Assembly (NCBI RefSeq): GCF_035492835.1
Contig: NZ_DATJIY010000161.1
Location: forward strand, 1-25,898
Length of the DNA stretch: 25,898 bases
Reading direction: 5' to 3'
Source of the DNA: Dinghuibacter sp035492835
GTDB taxonomy: Bacteria; Bacteroidota; Bacteroidia; Chitinophagales; Chitinophagaceae
This document shows, one piece after another, positions 15,628 to 24,629 of the stretch (its first letter is position 1; each line of letters opens with the position of its first letter). The notes under the pieces were generated by a model. That model worked only from the letters and a program-made list of their open reading frames with translations. It ran no database searches and was not told the DNA's origin. Made by a program: the position numbers and the translations under genes.

Positions 15628-17024
15628 ACGAATCCAAAATATTGCTTCGCATTATAATAGCAGATGTCGCTCACGATCTTGGCGATCCAGGGGATGTCCC
15701 CGGGAAGCTCGCCGCCCTCCACCTCTTCACCGAAGAGCCGGCAGACGAGCCTGCGGAAATATTCGTGCCGGGGGAAGGAAAGAAAACTGCGTGAATCGGT
15801 GAGCATCCCCACGAACCGGCTGATCAGCCCCATGTTCGAGAGGGTATTGAGCTGTTGCGTCATCCCGTCCTTTTGGTCCAGGAACCACCACGCCGACCCG
15901 AACTGGACTTTACCGGGGATGGTGCCGTCATTGAAGTTCCCGATCATGGTGGCCATGACCGCGTTGTCGGCGGGGTTCAGGTTATAGAGGATCGTCCTGG
16001 CCAGGTGGTCGTTGGTGTCCAACCTGTCGAGGAAACGTGACAACGCGCGTCCCTGCGCAAAGTCGCCGATGGAGTCCCAGCCGGTGTCGGGTCCGAGCTC
16101 CCGCCATTTACGCGTATTGTTGTTACGGAGGGCGCCCAGGTGGAACTGTTGAACCCAGCCCTTTTCATGGTCCCACTCCGCCAGCTGGTGGAGCAGGGCC
16201 GACTTGAACTGCCGCCGCGATGCCTCGTCGGGAAGCTGACCCAGGCGTACCTGGTCGAACACCCGGTTCACCGTATCCACGGAAAAATCGTCGGCATACA
16301 TTTCTTCCAGACCGTGGTCTGAAACCGTGCAGCCGTTCGCGGCAAAAAAGTCATGCCGGTTGCGGAGCGCCATCAATAAATCCCCATAGGTCGTGATCGA
16401 TTGCTGCGTGGCCCCCTCCAGCCGCTCCATATAGCCGTTAAAAGCGGCCGGGTTGTCCACCAACAGCGCGTTATCCGGGCGGAAGGCGGGATATACCTTC
16501 GTCCCAAAGCCGGACGCCGCGATGGCGCGATGATCGTGCAGCGTATCCGCGGGATCGTCGGTAGTACAGACGACCTCGACCTTCATGCGGGTCAGGATCG
16601 AACGAACCGAAAACTCTGGCGTCTGTAACATACCCGAACAGGTGTCATATATACCGGACGCGGTCGTCGGGTTCAATATTTCGCGCACCCCGAAATACCG
16701 TTGCAGCTCCAGGTGGGTCCAGTGATACAACGGGTTTCGCAAGGTATAGGGTACCGTCTCCGCCCAGCGGGCGAACTTTTCCGCATCGGGTTTGCCCCCC
16801 GTGCAATAGGCTTCGGACACGCCGTTGGCCCTCATGGCCCTCCATTTGTAATGGTCTCCCGCGAGCCACGCTTCGGTAAGGTTGGCGAAGCGATGATCCC
16901 CCGCGATGAGCGAAGGCGACAAGTGACAGTGATAATCTATGATGGGTAGCGCGCTGACGTGATCGTGATAAAGCAGGCGCGCCGTTTTGGTTGTCAATAG
17001 GAAGTCCTCGTCCAGAAACTGCAT
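15624..17024 (-). CDS. uxaC: Uronate isomerase (glucuronate isomerase)
   Basis: A 466-aa enzyme, close to the about 470 aa of E. coli UxaC. It converts D-glucuronate to D-fructuronate and D-galacturonate to D-tagaturonate in the cytoplasm. The amidohydrolase-fold metal motif HCHL sits at 32-35 in IIDYHCHLSP. Other family blocks are DHYKWRAMRANGV, NPLYHWTHLELQRYFG, VVCTTDDPADTL and YPAFRPDNAL, with LTDSRSFLSFPRHEYFRR near the C-terminus. It is first in a three-gene overlapping operon with kdgK and eda. The steps between (UxaB/UxuB reductase, UxaA/UxuA dehydratase) are not in this window. Confidence 0.96.
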   Translation of the reverse strand: MQFLDEDFLLTTKTARLLYHDHVSALPIIDYHCHLSPSLIAGDHRFANLTEAWLAGDHYKWRAMRANGVSEAYCTGGKPDAEKFARWAETVPYTLRNPLYHWTHLELQRYFGVREILNPTTASGIYDTCSGMLQTPEFSVRSILTRMKVEVVCTTDDPADTLHDHRAIAASGFGTKVYPAFRPDNALLVDNPAAFNGYMERLEGATQQSITTYGDLLMALRNRHDFFAANGCTVSDHGLEEMYADDFSVDTVNRVFDQVRLGQLPDEASRRQFKSALLHQLAEWDHEKGWVQQFHLGALRNNNTRKWRELGPDTGWDSIGDFAQGRALSRFLDRLDTNDHLARTILYNLNPADNAVMATMIGNFNDGTIPGKVQFGSAWWFLDQKDGMTQQLNTLSNMGLISRFVGMLTDSRSFLSFPRHEYFRRLVCRLFGEEVEGGELPGDIPWIAKIVSDICYYNAKQYFGFV

Positions 17025-17096
17025 GCGCCGAAGTTAAAGCAAAGGAGCATGAATAAATTATTAAATTTTGCTTTTATGCATTACATTTAGAAAGCC
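17025..17096. promoter_or_regulatory. Divergent promoter region between uxaC operon and the sigma factor gene
   Basis: A 72-bp AT-rich gap between divergent genes must hold both promoters. An imperfect dyad is visible: GCATGAATAAA at 17047-17057 against TTTTATGC at 17072-17079, a candidate operator. TACATTTA (17082-17089) resembles a -7 element for the plus strand but lies only about 10 bp from the ATG, so it may instead belong to the leader. No exact TAnnTTTG pair with a correctly spaced -33 was found. Confidence 0.35.
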
Positions 17097-17660
17097 ATGC
17101 AACCTGCTATGATAGAGACCTTCGATGACCAATCGTTAGTGTGTGCCTTACAGCAAGGGAGCAGGGAAGCCTTTTCCGAAATCTACCGCCGTTACAGCCG
17201 GTTGCTGTTTGTCCAGGCTTACCGGAAGACCGGTGTCAAGGAGGTATGTGAGGATATTCTTCAAGAGACATTTTCCGCCCTTTGGACCGGTCGGGAAACC
17301 CTCCGCCCCTCCACACCGTTACGGGCATACCTGCTCGGCATCCTCCGTCACAAGGTCATCGACTACTACCGGACCAGCGCGCTCAGGCTGAGACACCTGG
17401 ACTCCCTCATCGCCCTCCTGGATCGCCCCGAAGCGCCCCTGGCGGAAATCCTCCACGCCAGAGAGGCCGAACAAACGATCCACTCCCACATCCAGTCGCT
17501 GTCCGAGAGCGTCCGCACGATTTTCATGCTGAGCCGCTACGACGGGTTGTCCGTGGAAGACATCTCGCAGCGGTTACATCTCTCGAATCAAACCGTCCGC
17601 AACCAAATATCCTCCGCGCTGAAAACCCTTCGCCACAAATGGCAGGAGTCGCCACACTAA
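17097..17660 (+). CDS. ECF-type RNA polymerase sigma factor (Bacteroides expansion family)
   Basis: A 187-aa extracytoplasmic-function sigma factor. Sigma region 2 (about 15-80) shows REAFSEIYRRYSRLLF, CEDILQETFSALWTGRE, and AYLLGILRHKVIDYYR. A linker leads to region 4 (about 130-182) with LSESVRTIFMLSRYDGLSVE and a helix-turn-helix in DISQRLHLSNQTVRNQISSA. Such factors sit beside FecR and SusC/SusD genes and turn on the uptake operon when SusC binds ligand. It opens the locus, 85 bp before the fecR gene. ATG at 17097 is used; a second in-frame ATG at 17109 is a fair alternative. Confidence 0.93.
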   Translation: MQPAMIETFDDQSLVCALQQGSREAFSEIYRRYSRLLFVQAYRKTGVKEVCEDILQETFSALWTGRETLRPSTPLRAYLLGILRHKVIDYYRTSALRLRHLDSLIALLDRPEAPLAEILHAREAEQTIHSHIQSLSESVRTIFMLSRYDGLSVEDISQRLHLSNQTVRNQISSALKTLRHKWQESPH

Positions 17661-17703
17661 GGCGATCAGTGCCCGCGCCGCCGCCCCCTGAAATTTTTTT
17701 TCA

Positions 17704-17742
17704 TCTCCGATAGTACATTTCCCCACCTTCTCCGATATAGTA
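17704..17742 (+). repeat. Short direct repeat upstream of fecR
   Basis: TCTCCGATAGTA at 17704-17715 recurs as TCTCCGATATAGTA at 17729-17742, 25 bp apart and ending just before the fecR ATG (17746). Two and a half helical turns of spacing and the promoter position suggest a binding site, possibly for the upstream sigma factor, but no partner is known. The start of the same gap (17661-17703) carries a C-rich stretch followed by T8, with only a weak GGCG/CGCC stem, so termination there is doubtful. Confidence 0.4.
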
Positions 17743-17745
17743 TAT

Positions 17746-18690
17746 ATGCACATAGATGATTTGGCTGCTTTGCTGAAGAGGTACCACGAGGATCAGTGTA
17801 CCCCCGAAGAGCGGAGGATCATTGAAGAATGGTACGAAGGCCTTTCGACAGCTGAGTCAATCCCGGATGAAGCGGAGATTTCCGCCAGCCTGGAAAGGGT
17901 GCTGGACCGCGTGCAACCGCAAGCCGCCGAACCCGCGCGGCAACAAGCCGAACCCGGGCAGGAACGGCCGGCGCAGACACGCCATGCGCGCTGGCCCTGG
18001 TATGCCGCCGCCGCATCCGTCCTGCTGATCGCCGGCATCTACGCGCTAACGCCACGTACCCGGCCCACGCCGGCAATCGAAACGCTCTGCGTGACCACGG
18101 CGGCCGCCGAAGTCCGCCAGATAACCCTACCCGATGGCTCTGCCGTAACCCTGAACGCGAACACTACCCTGTCCTACGAAAAAAACTTTGCCCAACGTCG
18201 GGTCCACCTCGAAGGCGAGGCCTTTTTTCAGGTAGCGCCGGACCCGGGAAAACCGTTTATCGCCGACGTCCGGAACACCACCGTAACGGTGCTCGGTACG
18301 TCCTTCGACATCCGGGCATACGAAAGGGACACCGTCACGAAAGTCGCATTGCTGACGGGCAGGGTGCGCGTGGGGGAGACCACGCTCAACCCCGGCGAGA
18401 TCGCCCGCAAAGGAAGCAACGGGCTGCGGGTGGGCCGGATCGACAGCGACGTCACGGCCTGGGAGCAAAAGGCCATCGACTTCCGGGACGCGTCTTTCGA
18501 GGACATCGCCTTTGCGCTGCAAAACACCTATAACGTACGCCTCGTGAACGCCAGCCATAAAAAACGCTGGAGCTACACCGGCTACTTCCAGCATGAGAGC
18601 GTATGGGAGATCGTCCGCACGATCTGTATAACCGAACACCTGGACTACCGGTCGGACCAGGGCCAAATCATACTCGTCAACAAAAATTAA
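17746..18690 (+). CDS. FecR family anti-sigma factor
   Basis: A 314-aa inner-membrane anti-sigma regulator. The cytoplasmic N-terminus (1-80) starts ALLKRYHEDQCTPEERRIIE, which would hold the sigma factor. A Pro/Gln/Ala-rich linker precedes one membrane helix (about 84-102, YAAAASVLLIAGIYAL). The periplasmic FecR domain (about 120-210) has LPDGSAVTLNANTTLSYE, RRVHLEGEAFFQV and TVLGTSFDIRAY. The C-terminal DUF4974 (about 240-314) ends TEHLDYRSDQGQIILVN and should contact the STN domain of SusC. It ends 6 bp before the SusC start, so the signalling pair is co-transcribed with its receptor. Confidence 0.93.
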   Translation: MHIDDLAALLKRYHEDQCTPEERRIIEEWYEGLSTAESIPDEAEISASLERVLDRVQPQAAEPARQQAEPGQERPAQTRHARWPWYAAAASVLLIAGIYALTPRTRPTPAIETLCVTTAAAEVRQITLPDGSAVTLNANTTLSYEKNFAQRRVHLEGEAFFQVAPDPGKPFIADVRNTTVTVLGTSFDIRAYERDTVTKVALLTGRVRVGETTLNPGEIARKGSNGLRVGRIDSDVTAWEQKAIDFRDASFEDIAFALQNTYNVRLVNASHKKRWSYTGYFQHESVWEIVRTICITEHLDYRSDQGQIILVNKN

Positions 18691-18696
18691 CCGCTC

Positions 18697-21600
18697 ATGA
18701 GAAAATTCTTGAGACCCCCGGGCACACCGCCCGGATGGGGCTGGACCCTTCTGCTCGCGCTGTGCTGTATCGGCGCCCCCCAAATCCTGAGAGCGGGGGG
18801 GCAGGACCAGGCGGACCTGCGCGTGATCATCGATCACCAACCCGCTGAAAGGGCGTTTCGCCTGATCGAACGGCAAACCCACCTCACCTTTCACTTCGAC
18901 AAAACCGAGATCGATCCATCGGAGGCCGTCACCCTGCACTTCGACAAGGCTTCGCTCAACACCATCCTGGGGGCCATCACCCGACAGACCGGCTGGGTCT
19001 TTCAACAACGGGGCGACAAGATACTCGTCCTCGGAAAAAACACGCCCCTTCCCCCGGTAGAACTGGAAGTGGCGCCGCCCGGTCTCGTCAAGGGACGGAT
19101 CACGGACGCCGCCGGTAATCCCCTCCAGGGCGTGACGATACAAGTGCAAGGGACCAACACCGGGGTGCAAACGGACGCGGACGGCCGGTTTTCGATCAAC
19201 GTCGCCAGCGGGGCGGTGCTCGTCGTCTCCTACGTGGGTTACGAGACCCAGGAGGTCAAAGTCTCCGGTTCAGAGCTGGCCGTGGTGATGAAGGACCTGA
19301 AGAAGGTCCTCAATGAGGTCGTCGTCACCGCGCTCGGTATCAAGCGTCAGGCCAAGGAGCTGGGCTACTCCACCGCCCGGGTCGGGAACGGAGAGCTCAA
19401 CGAAACCAAACAGACCAACCTGGCCACCGAGCTTTCGGGCAAGGTTTCGGGGCTCCAGATCAACACCAACGACAACAGCGTCAATCCCACGACCCGGCTG
19501 GTATTACGCGGGAACCGCTCCTTTCTCGGCAACAACCAGGCCCTGCTCATCGTGGACGGGGTGCCCGTCGACCTGAATTATATCAACTACATCAACCCCA
19601 ACGACGTCGACAACGTCACCGTACTCAAGGGCGCCAACGCCGCGGCCCTTTACGGGTCCGACGCTTCCAACGGGGTGCTCATCATCAACACCCGCAAGGG
19701 CAACCAGGGCAAGCCCTCCATCACCGTCAGCTCGACCATCACCCAGGAGCGCGTCGCCTACCTTCCCGAATTGCAAAACTCCTTCGGACCGCACGCCGGG
19801 GAATACCAGCAAGGCTATGCCTTGTTCACCGACCAGGACGGGAACCGGTTATATATCCCCTTTGAGCAGCAGGCCCAGGGGCCCGCGTTCAACGGAGATA
19901 CCGTGCTGATCGGTTTCCCGCAACGGGACGGCAGCGTGCTGACGGGCCCCTACAAGGCTTATCCGAAGGCCAAGTACGACTTCTTCAACAAGGGCTACAC
20001 CTGGCAAAACGACGTCTCGTATTCCTCCGGCGACGAACGGGGTTCGTTTTACCTGTCGGTCCAGGACGTCAACACCAAGGGCGTCGTACCGGACGACGAG
20101 TCCCGGCGCACCGGCTTCCGGTTCAACGGCAACCGGACCTATGGAAAATTCACCGCGACAATCGGACTCGCCTATAACCAGTTCCGCGTCAACCAGGACG
20201 CCGATTGGGGGGACACCTATTTCAGCGTAATGGGTTTTCCACCTAACATCGACATCCCGGCTTTCAAAGACGTAAACAACTATGTCAACGCCTCGATCAA
20301 CGGGTTCCCCATACCGTGGTCGTTGAACCCCTATTGGTACATCAACAACGTCCGCGGGAACTCCACCAACCACAACCTCGTCAGCAACGCCGACCTCACC
20401 TGGCGCATCGCCCCCTGGCTGAGCGCCACCTATCGCGTGGGCATGAACCTGTTCGTACAGGACGGCAAGATCAACACCGCCGGGAAGACCTATTCCAACG
20501 ACGCGATCCTGTACAACAACTATTCCTTCAGCGGCGACAACTACGTGGCCTATTCCCCCGGCCCTCCCGCGACGACGGATAACTTCGGCATACAGACAAG
20601 CCTCAACACGACCACCCTTGTCAGCGCTGACAAAACCTTTGGTAAATTTTCGGCCAAGCTGATCCTGGGCTATACCACCAACAGCGCCTACCAGCGGTAT
20701 TCCAGCCAGTCGAGCTCGTCGCTGGCCTTCCAGAACTTCTACAACATCGGCAGCGGCACCCAGTCCCCCAGCCTCAGCGACTACCGCCAGACGATCCGGA
20801 CCACCGGCGCCTTTGCGGACGCCACAGTGGGTTACAAGGAGTTCCTATTCGTACACGGCTCCGTCAGACGCGATCAGAGCTCGCTTTTGGCCGAGCAGTT
20901 CCGGACCTTCTACTACCCCGGCGTGGACGCTTCGTTCATCCCGACCGAAGCCTTGTCTTTTTTGAAGGACAACAAGGTGCTGTCGTTCCTGAAGCTGCGG
21001 GCCAGCCTTACCCGTGTGGGCAATATAAACATACCGCCCTATTCCCTGGCCAACACCTACGTCCCATCGGGTACGCCATACAATGGTTTCCCCTTCACCA
21101 GCACCGGGACGACGAGCTACGCCATCAACCAGACCATCTACAACCCGCTCCTCAAACCGGAATTCACGACCTCCCGCGAGGTCGGCGCGGAGCTCGGCTT
21201 CCTTCAGAACCGCATAAACGTACAGCTGGCCTACTACAACGAAAAAACCACCAACCAGACCGTACCCGTCCAGGTATCGCCGGTCACGGGCTATGGCACG
21301 CAATACATCAACGTCGGCGAAATGCAAAGCAAGGGCTTCGAAGGTGACCTCAACCTGACGCCCTTGGTCAAGCTGCCCGGCGGTTTCCGCTGGAACGTGG
21401 GTGTCAACATGAGCCTGGTGCAGAACCGGGTTATCAGCCTCCTTCCGGGGACGACGGAATTGAACATCGGGGGCTCCTCCGGCTCGAAGGGCCTCGTCGG
21501 CAACGACTACGCGATCGTGGGGCAAGCCTACCCCTACATGAAGGTCATCGATTGGGCGCGGGACCCGCAGGGCCACGTCATCGTCGATCCGGTGACCGGC

Positions 21601-22194
21601 CTGCCCAGCCAGGACCCCAATCCCCGGCCCTTCGGCCAGGTAAATCCCAAGGCAACGCTGGGCCTGAACACCTCCATCCAATACAAGGGCTTTACGCTGT
21701 CCGCGGTGGGTGAATACCGCGGGGGTAACATCGTCTTCAACAATTCACCCTATATCGACGAATTCGGTCTCACGCCCCGCTCGGCGGCTTCGGGCCACCA
21801 GCGCTTCGTCTTCCCCAATTCGGTCATCGAGACGGCGCCCGGGAAATACGAACCCAACACCACTACTACGATCAACGATATATTCCTTTTCTGGGGTCAG
21901 AACGGCTACGCCTATCTGCCGCCCTCCATGTTCGTGAGCAGTGCCGCGTTCTGGAAGATTCGGGAGATATCGCTGGCGTACGACATACCGTCCGCCGTGC
22001 TGCACCACGCCCGGATCATCCGCAAGGCCACCATCACGCTGGTCGGTCGGAACCTGTTCACCTGGCGGCCCAAGGACAATATATGGACCGATCCGGAATT
22101 CAACGACGACAACTCCAACGCCGTGGGCCAGAACTCCCCGTTGCAACCGCCACCGGTCCGGAGCTTTGGCGCCAACCTGACCCTCGTCTTTTAA
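18697..22194 (+). CDS. SusC/RagA family TonB-linked outer membrane protein with STN signalling domain
   Basis: A 1165-aa TonB-dependent importer in the outer membrane. After a hydrophobic signal sequence (about 16-33) comes an STN domain (about 41-113: VIIDHQPAERAFRLIERQTH, LVLGK) that would talk to FecR. A carboxypeptidase regulatory-like domain (about 129-199: GRITDAAGNPLQGVTIQVQG, VVSYVGYE) and a TonB-box-like NEVVVTALGIKR (206-217) follow. The plug (about 219-335) has ELSGKVSGLQINTND, ALLIVDGVPVD and ALYGSDASNGVLIINTRKG. The remainder is beta-barrel ending in Phe (GANLTLVF), the usual outer-membrane assembly signal. It pairs with the SusD gene 15 bp downstream. Confidence 0.95.
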   Translation: MRKFLRPPGTPPGWGWTLLLALCCIGAPQILRAGGQDQADLRVIIDHQPAERAFRLIERQTHLTFHFDKTEIDPSEAVTLHFDKASLNTILGAITRQTGWVFQQRGDKILVLGKNTPLPPVELEVAPPGLVKGRITDAAGNPLQGVTIQVQGTNTGVQTDADGRFSINVASGAVLVVSYVGYETQEVKVSGSELAVVMKDLKKVLNEVVVTALGIKRQAKELGYSTARVGNGELNETKQTNLATELSGKVSGLQINTNDNSVNPTTRLVLRGNRSFLGNNQALLIVDGVPVDLNYINYINPNDVDNVTVLKGANAAALYGSDASNGVLIINTRKGNQGKPSITVSSTITQERVAYLPELQNSFGPHAGEYQQGYALFTDQDGNRLYIPFEQQAQGPAFNGDTVLIGFPQRDGSVLTGPYKAYPKAKYDFFNKGYTWQNDVSYSSGDERGSFYLSVQDVNTKGVVPDDESRRTGFRFNGNRTYGKFTATIGLAYNQFRVNQDADWGDTYFSVMGFPPNIDIPAFKDVNNYVNASINGFPIPWSLNPYWYINNVRGNSTNHNLVSNADLTWRIAPWLSATYRVGMNLFVQDGKINTAGKTYSNDAILYNNYSFSGDNYVAYSPGPPATTDNFGIQTSLNTTTLVSADKTFGKFSAKLILGYTTNSAYQRYSSQSSSSLAFQNFYNIGSGTQSPSLSDYRQTIRTTGAFADATVGYKEFLFVHGSVRRDQSSLLAEQFRTFYYPGVDASFIPTEALSFLKDNKVLSFLKLRASLTRVGNINIPPYSLANTYVPSGTPYNGFPFTSTGTTSYAINQTIYNPLLKPEFTTSREVGAELGFLQNRINVQLAYYNEKTTNQTVPVQVSPVTGYGTQYINVGEMQSKGFEGDLNLTPLVKLPGGFRWNVGVNMSLVQNRVISLLPGTTELNIGGSSGSKGLVGNDYAIVGQAYPYMKVIDWARDPQGHVIVDPVTGLPSQDPNPRPFGQVNPKATLGLNTSIQYKGFTLSAVGEYRGGNIVFNNSPYIDEFGLTPRSAASGHQRFVFPNSVIETAPGKYEPNTTTTINDIFLFWGQNGYAYLPPSMFVSSAAFWKIREISLAYDIPSAVLHHARIIRKATITLVGRNLFTWRPKDNIWTDPEFNDDNSNAVGQNSPLQPPPVRSFGANLTLVF

Positions 22195-22209
22195 CCAAAC
22201 CCGTCAACC

Positions 22210-23757
22210 ATGTCACCACACCGCATACGAGCCGCAGCCGCCCTTTTCCTGGTAGGGCTTTGCGCCTGTAGCAAAAGCTACCTGAACGTCAACAACGACA
22301 ACCCCAACCAGGTCACCAGCATCCAACCCCAGTTGCTGCTAGCGGGGACCCTCAACACAACGGCTTCCATCGTGACCACGGACTTCCCCTTCCTGGGTTG
22401 CTACCAGGGATACTGGACCATCTCCCAGGGTTTCTCGGACATCACCGACTACGCCAATTATAATTTCAGCACCAACTTCGGGCAGAACATCTGGACCGAC
22501 GTATATGGCAACCTGGGCAATATCGCGCAGATCGAAGCCGCCGCGCGCGCGGACAGCACCCTCGTCCTGTACGGCGCCATGGCTAAGATCATCAAGGCCG
22601 TGAACTTTCAGATACTCGTGGATGTATACAATGACATCCCCTACTTCGAGGCTTCCAGCCCCATCAACATCTATCCCAGATACGACAACGCCGATACCGT
22701 CTACCAGCACCTGGTGATGACGATCGATACCGCCATCGCCCAGATCAACGCCGCTTCGCCCAGCGTCTCCCAGCCCACCGGTTCGGACGACATCATGTTC
22801 GCCGGTAATATGACGTCCTGGAAACAGTTCGGCAACACCCTGAAGCTGCGGATGCTCCTCCACCAGGCGGGGCTGACGGCCAAGGCAGGCTATATACAAG
22901 ACCGTCTCCAGGACATCGCCAACGAGGGTGACGGGTTTCTGACCGCCGGGCAAAACGCCTCGGTCAATCCCGGGTATTCGCAGAACAACAACCAGCAAAA
23001 CCCGTTTTTCGCCTCCTTCGGCTTCAACTCCACCGGCGGCGCGGCGTCGAATTACACCAGCTTTAAGGCCAACATCTATACGATCAATTTTTTCAACAAT
23101 ACCAACGACGCCCGGATCGGTTACGACTATGCGCCGCTCACCGGGTATGGCGGCAACCCACCCTACCTCTATGTGGGCGCACCCTTTGGGACCATCGGCT
23201 TGCCGTCGCCAACGTCCGCTTCTTCTATCGGCGCGTATATGCCGGCCACGGCTACCAGTCCTGCCGGTCCCCAGGTGGGCCTGCTCCAGAACGATGCCCA
23301 GTCCTGCCCCATCCTGACCGCCACCGAGAGCCTCTTTTTGCAGGCGGAGGCGGCGGAGCGCGGCTGGATCCCCGGCGACCCCGAAAGCCTCTATGAACAG
23401 GCCATCACCGAGTCCTACAGCTATCTGCTGGTGACCAACGCCGCCACCGCCGCGGGTACGTACTACGGCCAGGCGATGGCGAACGTGGGCTGGACCGCTT
23501 CCCCCAACAAGCTCGAAGCGATCATCGTCCAGAAGTGGGCGGCCCTCAACGGCATCGACCTGGAAGAAGTATGGAGCGACTTCCGCCGGACGGGCTTTCC
23601 GTCGGACCTGCCGCCCTCCAATTCCCCCAACGCCGTCTCCAAGACGCCCCCCGTGCGTCTGTTGTATCCCCAGATCGAATACCAGACAAACTCGGCAAAC
23701 GTCAACGCCGAAGGCACGATCAATCAGTTCACCTCCAAAATATTCTGGATACCATGA
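22210..23757 (+). CDS. SusD/RagB family nutrient-binding outer membrane lipoprotein (SusD-like_2 type)
   Basis: A 515-aa surface lipoprotein that caps SusC and captures glycan. The signal peptide ends in a lipobox LCAC with Cys20 as the likely lipidated residue, followed by SKSYLNVNNDNPNQV. Features of the SusD-like_2 subgroup are SWKQFGNTLKLRMLLHQAGL (about 200-220), LTATESLFLQAEAAERGW (about 370-390) and KWAALNGIDLEEVWSDFRRT (about 440-460), the last shared by many members. Its TGA overlaps the next gene's ATG in ATGA. The glycan cannot be read from the sequence. Confidence 0.93.
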   Translation: MSPHRIRAAAALFLVGLCACSKSYLNVNNDNPNQVTSIQPQLLLAGTLNTTASIVTTDFPFLGCYQGYWTISQGFSDITDYANYNFSTNFGQNIWTDVYGNLGNIAQIEAAARADSTLVLYGAMAKIIKAVNFQILVDVYNDIPYFEASSPINIYPRYDNADTVYQHLVMTIDTAIAQINAASPSVSQPTGSDDIMFAGNMTSWKQFGNTLKLRMLLHQAGLTAKAGYIQDRLQDIANEGDGFLTAGQNASVNPGYSQNNNQQNPFFASFGFNSTGGAASNYTSFKANIYTINFFNNTNDARIGYDYAPLTGYGGNPPYLYVGAPFGTIGLPSPTSASSIGAYMPATATSPAGPQVGLLQNDAQSCPILTATESLFLQAEAAERGWIPGDPESLYEQAITESYSYLLVTNAATAAGTYYGQAMANVGWTASPNKLEAIIVQKWAALNGIDLEEVWSDFRRTGFPSDLPPSNSPNAVSKTPPVRLLYPQIEYQTNSANVNAEGTINQFTSKIFWIP

Positions 23758-24617
23758 GCAACCGAATACTCCTGCTGGCGATCGTCATCGCCGGCGTATC
23801 CTGCCTGAAGCCGGCAAAGTATTACACCGACTTCTCCAATGTCAGCGCCATCGCCCAGTTTTCCCTGGGGGGCACCGGCGTGACCAACGCATGGGTCACC
23901 GTCCAGCCGACACCGACCGACTATACGCTCATGGTGAACGTCGCGGCGCCAAACCCCCTGGGGAAAGCCGTCACCTTCACCCTGGCGCTCGACACCGCCG
24001 ACTTCAACGCACAACTTATGGGGAACGGCTATACGCTCCTCCCCGACAGCGTATACACCGTCCCCACCTGGCAGGTGACCATCCCTGCCGGCAAGGACTC
24101 GGGAACCTTCCACGTCATGATCAACAGCGCCAAGCTGGGCGGCAACCTGGGGTATATACTCCCCCTCCACATCACCGACGCCCAGGGACTGCCCGTCAGC
24201 TCCAACTTCGGGTATGGATTCTGGCTGGTACAGAACGGTAACGCCTATACGGGGCTTTATCATTCCCTCGGCTACCGAAAAGAGGTCGGTAAAACATTTA
24301 TGATCAATCAGGATAAATATTTGTATTATGCAGACACGACGGGTGGGATGTATCCGCCCAACACCGTTATCGCCCAGGCGGGGGACGACGTTACCTATAT
24401 CGACTATGGCATCGGCATGGACCTGACCGTGGACCCGTCGACCAACCAGGTCACCGTAACCTCCGATCCGTACCAGGGCGCCGGCGGCAAGATACCCCTG
24501 AACAATATGGGTGTCTGCCAGTACGACCCGGTCAACCGCGTGTTTACACTCAACTACAGCTATGTGAACGCCTACGGAAATACCGACACCCTTCAAGAAG
24601 TTCTTACAATAAAATAG
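23754..24617 (+). CDS. DUF1735-type surface lipoprotein of the SusCD locus
   Basis: A 287-aa protein starting at the ATG in the ATGA overlap with susD; the longer in-frame opening upstream from 23535 lies inside susD and is discarded. The signal peptide MSNRILLLAIVIAGVSC gives a probable lipidated Cys17. The next about 130 residues fit the DUF1735/BT_3987-like immunoglobulin-type domain (WVTVQPTPTDYTLMVNVAAP, FTLALDTADFN, WQVTIPAGKDSGTFHVMIN, YILPLHITDAQG). The C-terminal half (from about 160) is a separate beta-rich domain found with it. In other Bacteroidota such proteins follow SusC/SusD and are thought to bind glycan at the cell surface, often beside GH18 enzymes. Binding is inferred, not seen. 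Confidence 0.8.
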   Translation: MSNRILLLAIVIAGVSCLKPAKYYTDFSNVSAIAQFSLGGTGVTNAWVTVQPTPTDYTLMVNVAAPNPLGKAVTFTLALDTADFNAQLMGNGYTLLPDSVYTVPTWQVTIPAGKDSGTFHVMINSAKLGGNLGYILPLHITDAQGLPVSSNFGYGFWLVQNGNAYTGLYHSLGYRKEVGKTFMINQDKYLYYADTTGGMYPPNTVIAQAGDDVTYIDYGIGMDLTVDPSTNQVTVTSDPYQGAGGKIPLNNMGVCQYDPVNRVFTLNYSYVNAYGNTDTLQEVLTIK

Positions 24618-24629
24618 GAAACCCATCTC

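Noticed and set aside
17661..17703. Intrinsic terminator after the sigma gene (C-rich stretch then T8)
   Set aside because: Only a four-base GGCG/CGCC stem with a long loop can be drawn and it is not adjacent to the T run; the operon probably continues into fecR.
18127..19170. A 347-codon minus-strand frame across the fecR-susC junction
   Set aside because: It is antisense to two confidently identified genes and has no recognisable motif or start context.
23535..23753. Upstream extension of the DUF1735 lipoprotein frame
   Set aside because: It lies inside susD in another frame and would bury the signal peptide; the ATG at 23754 starts a proper lipoprotein signal.
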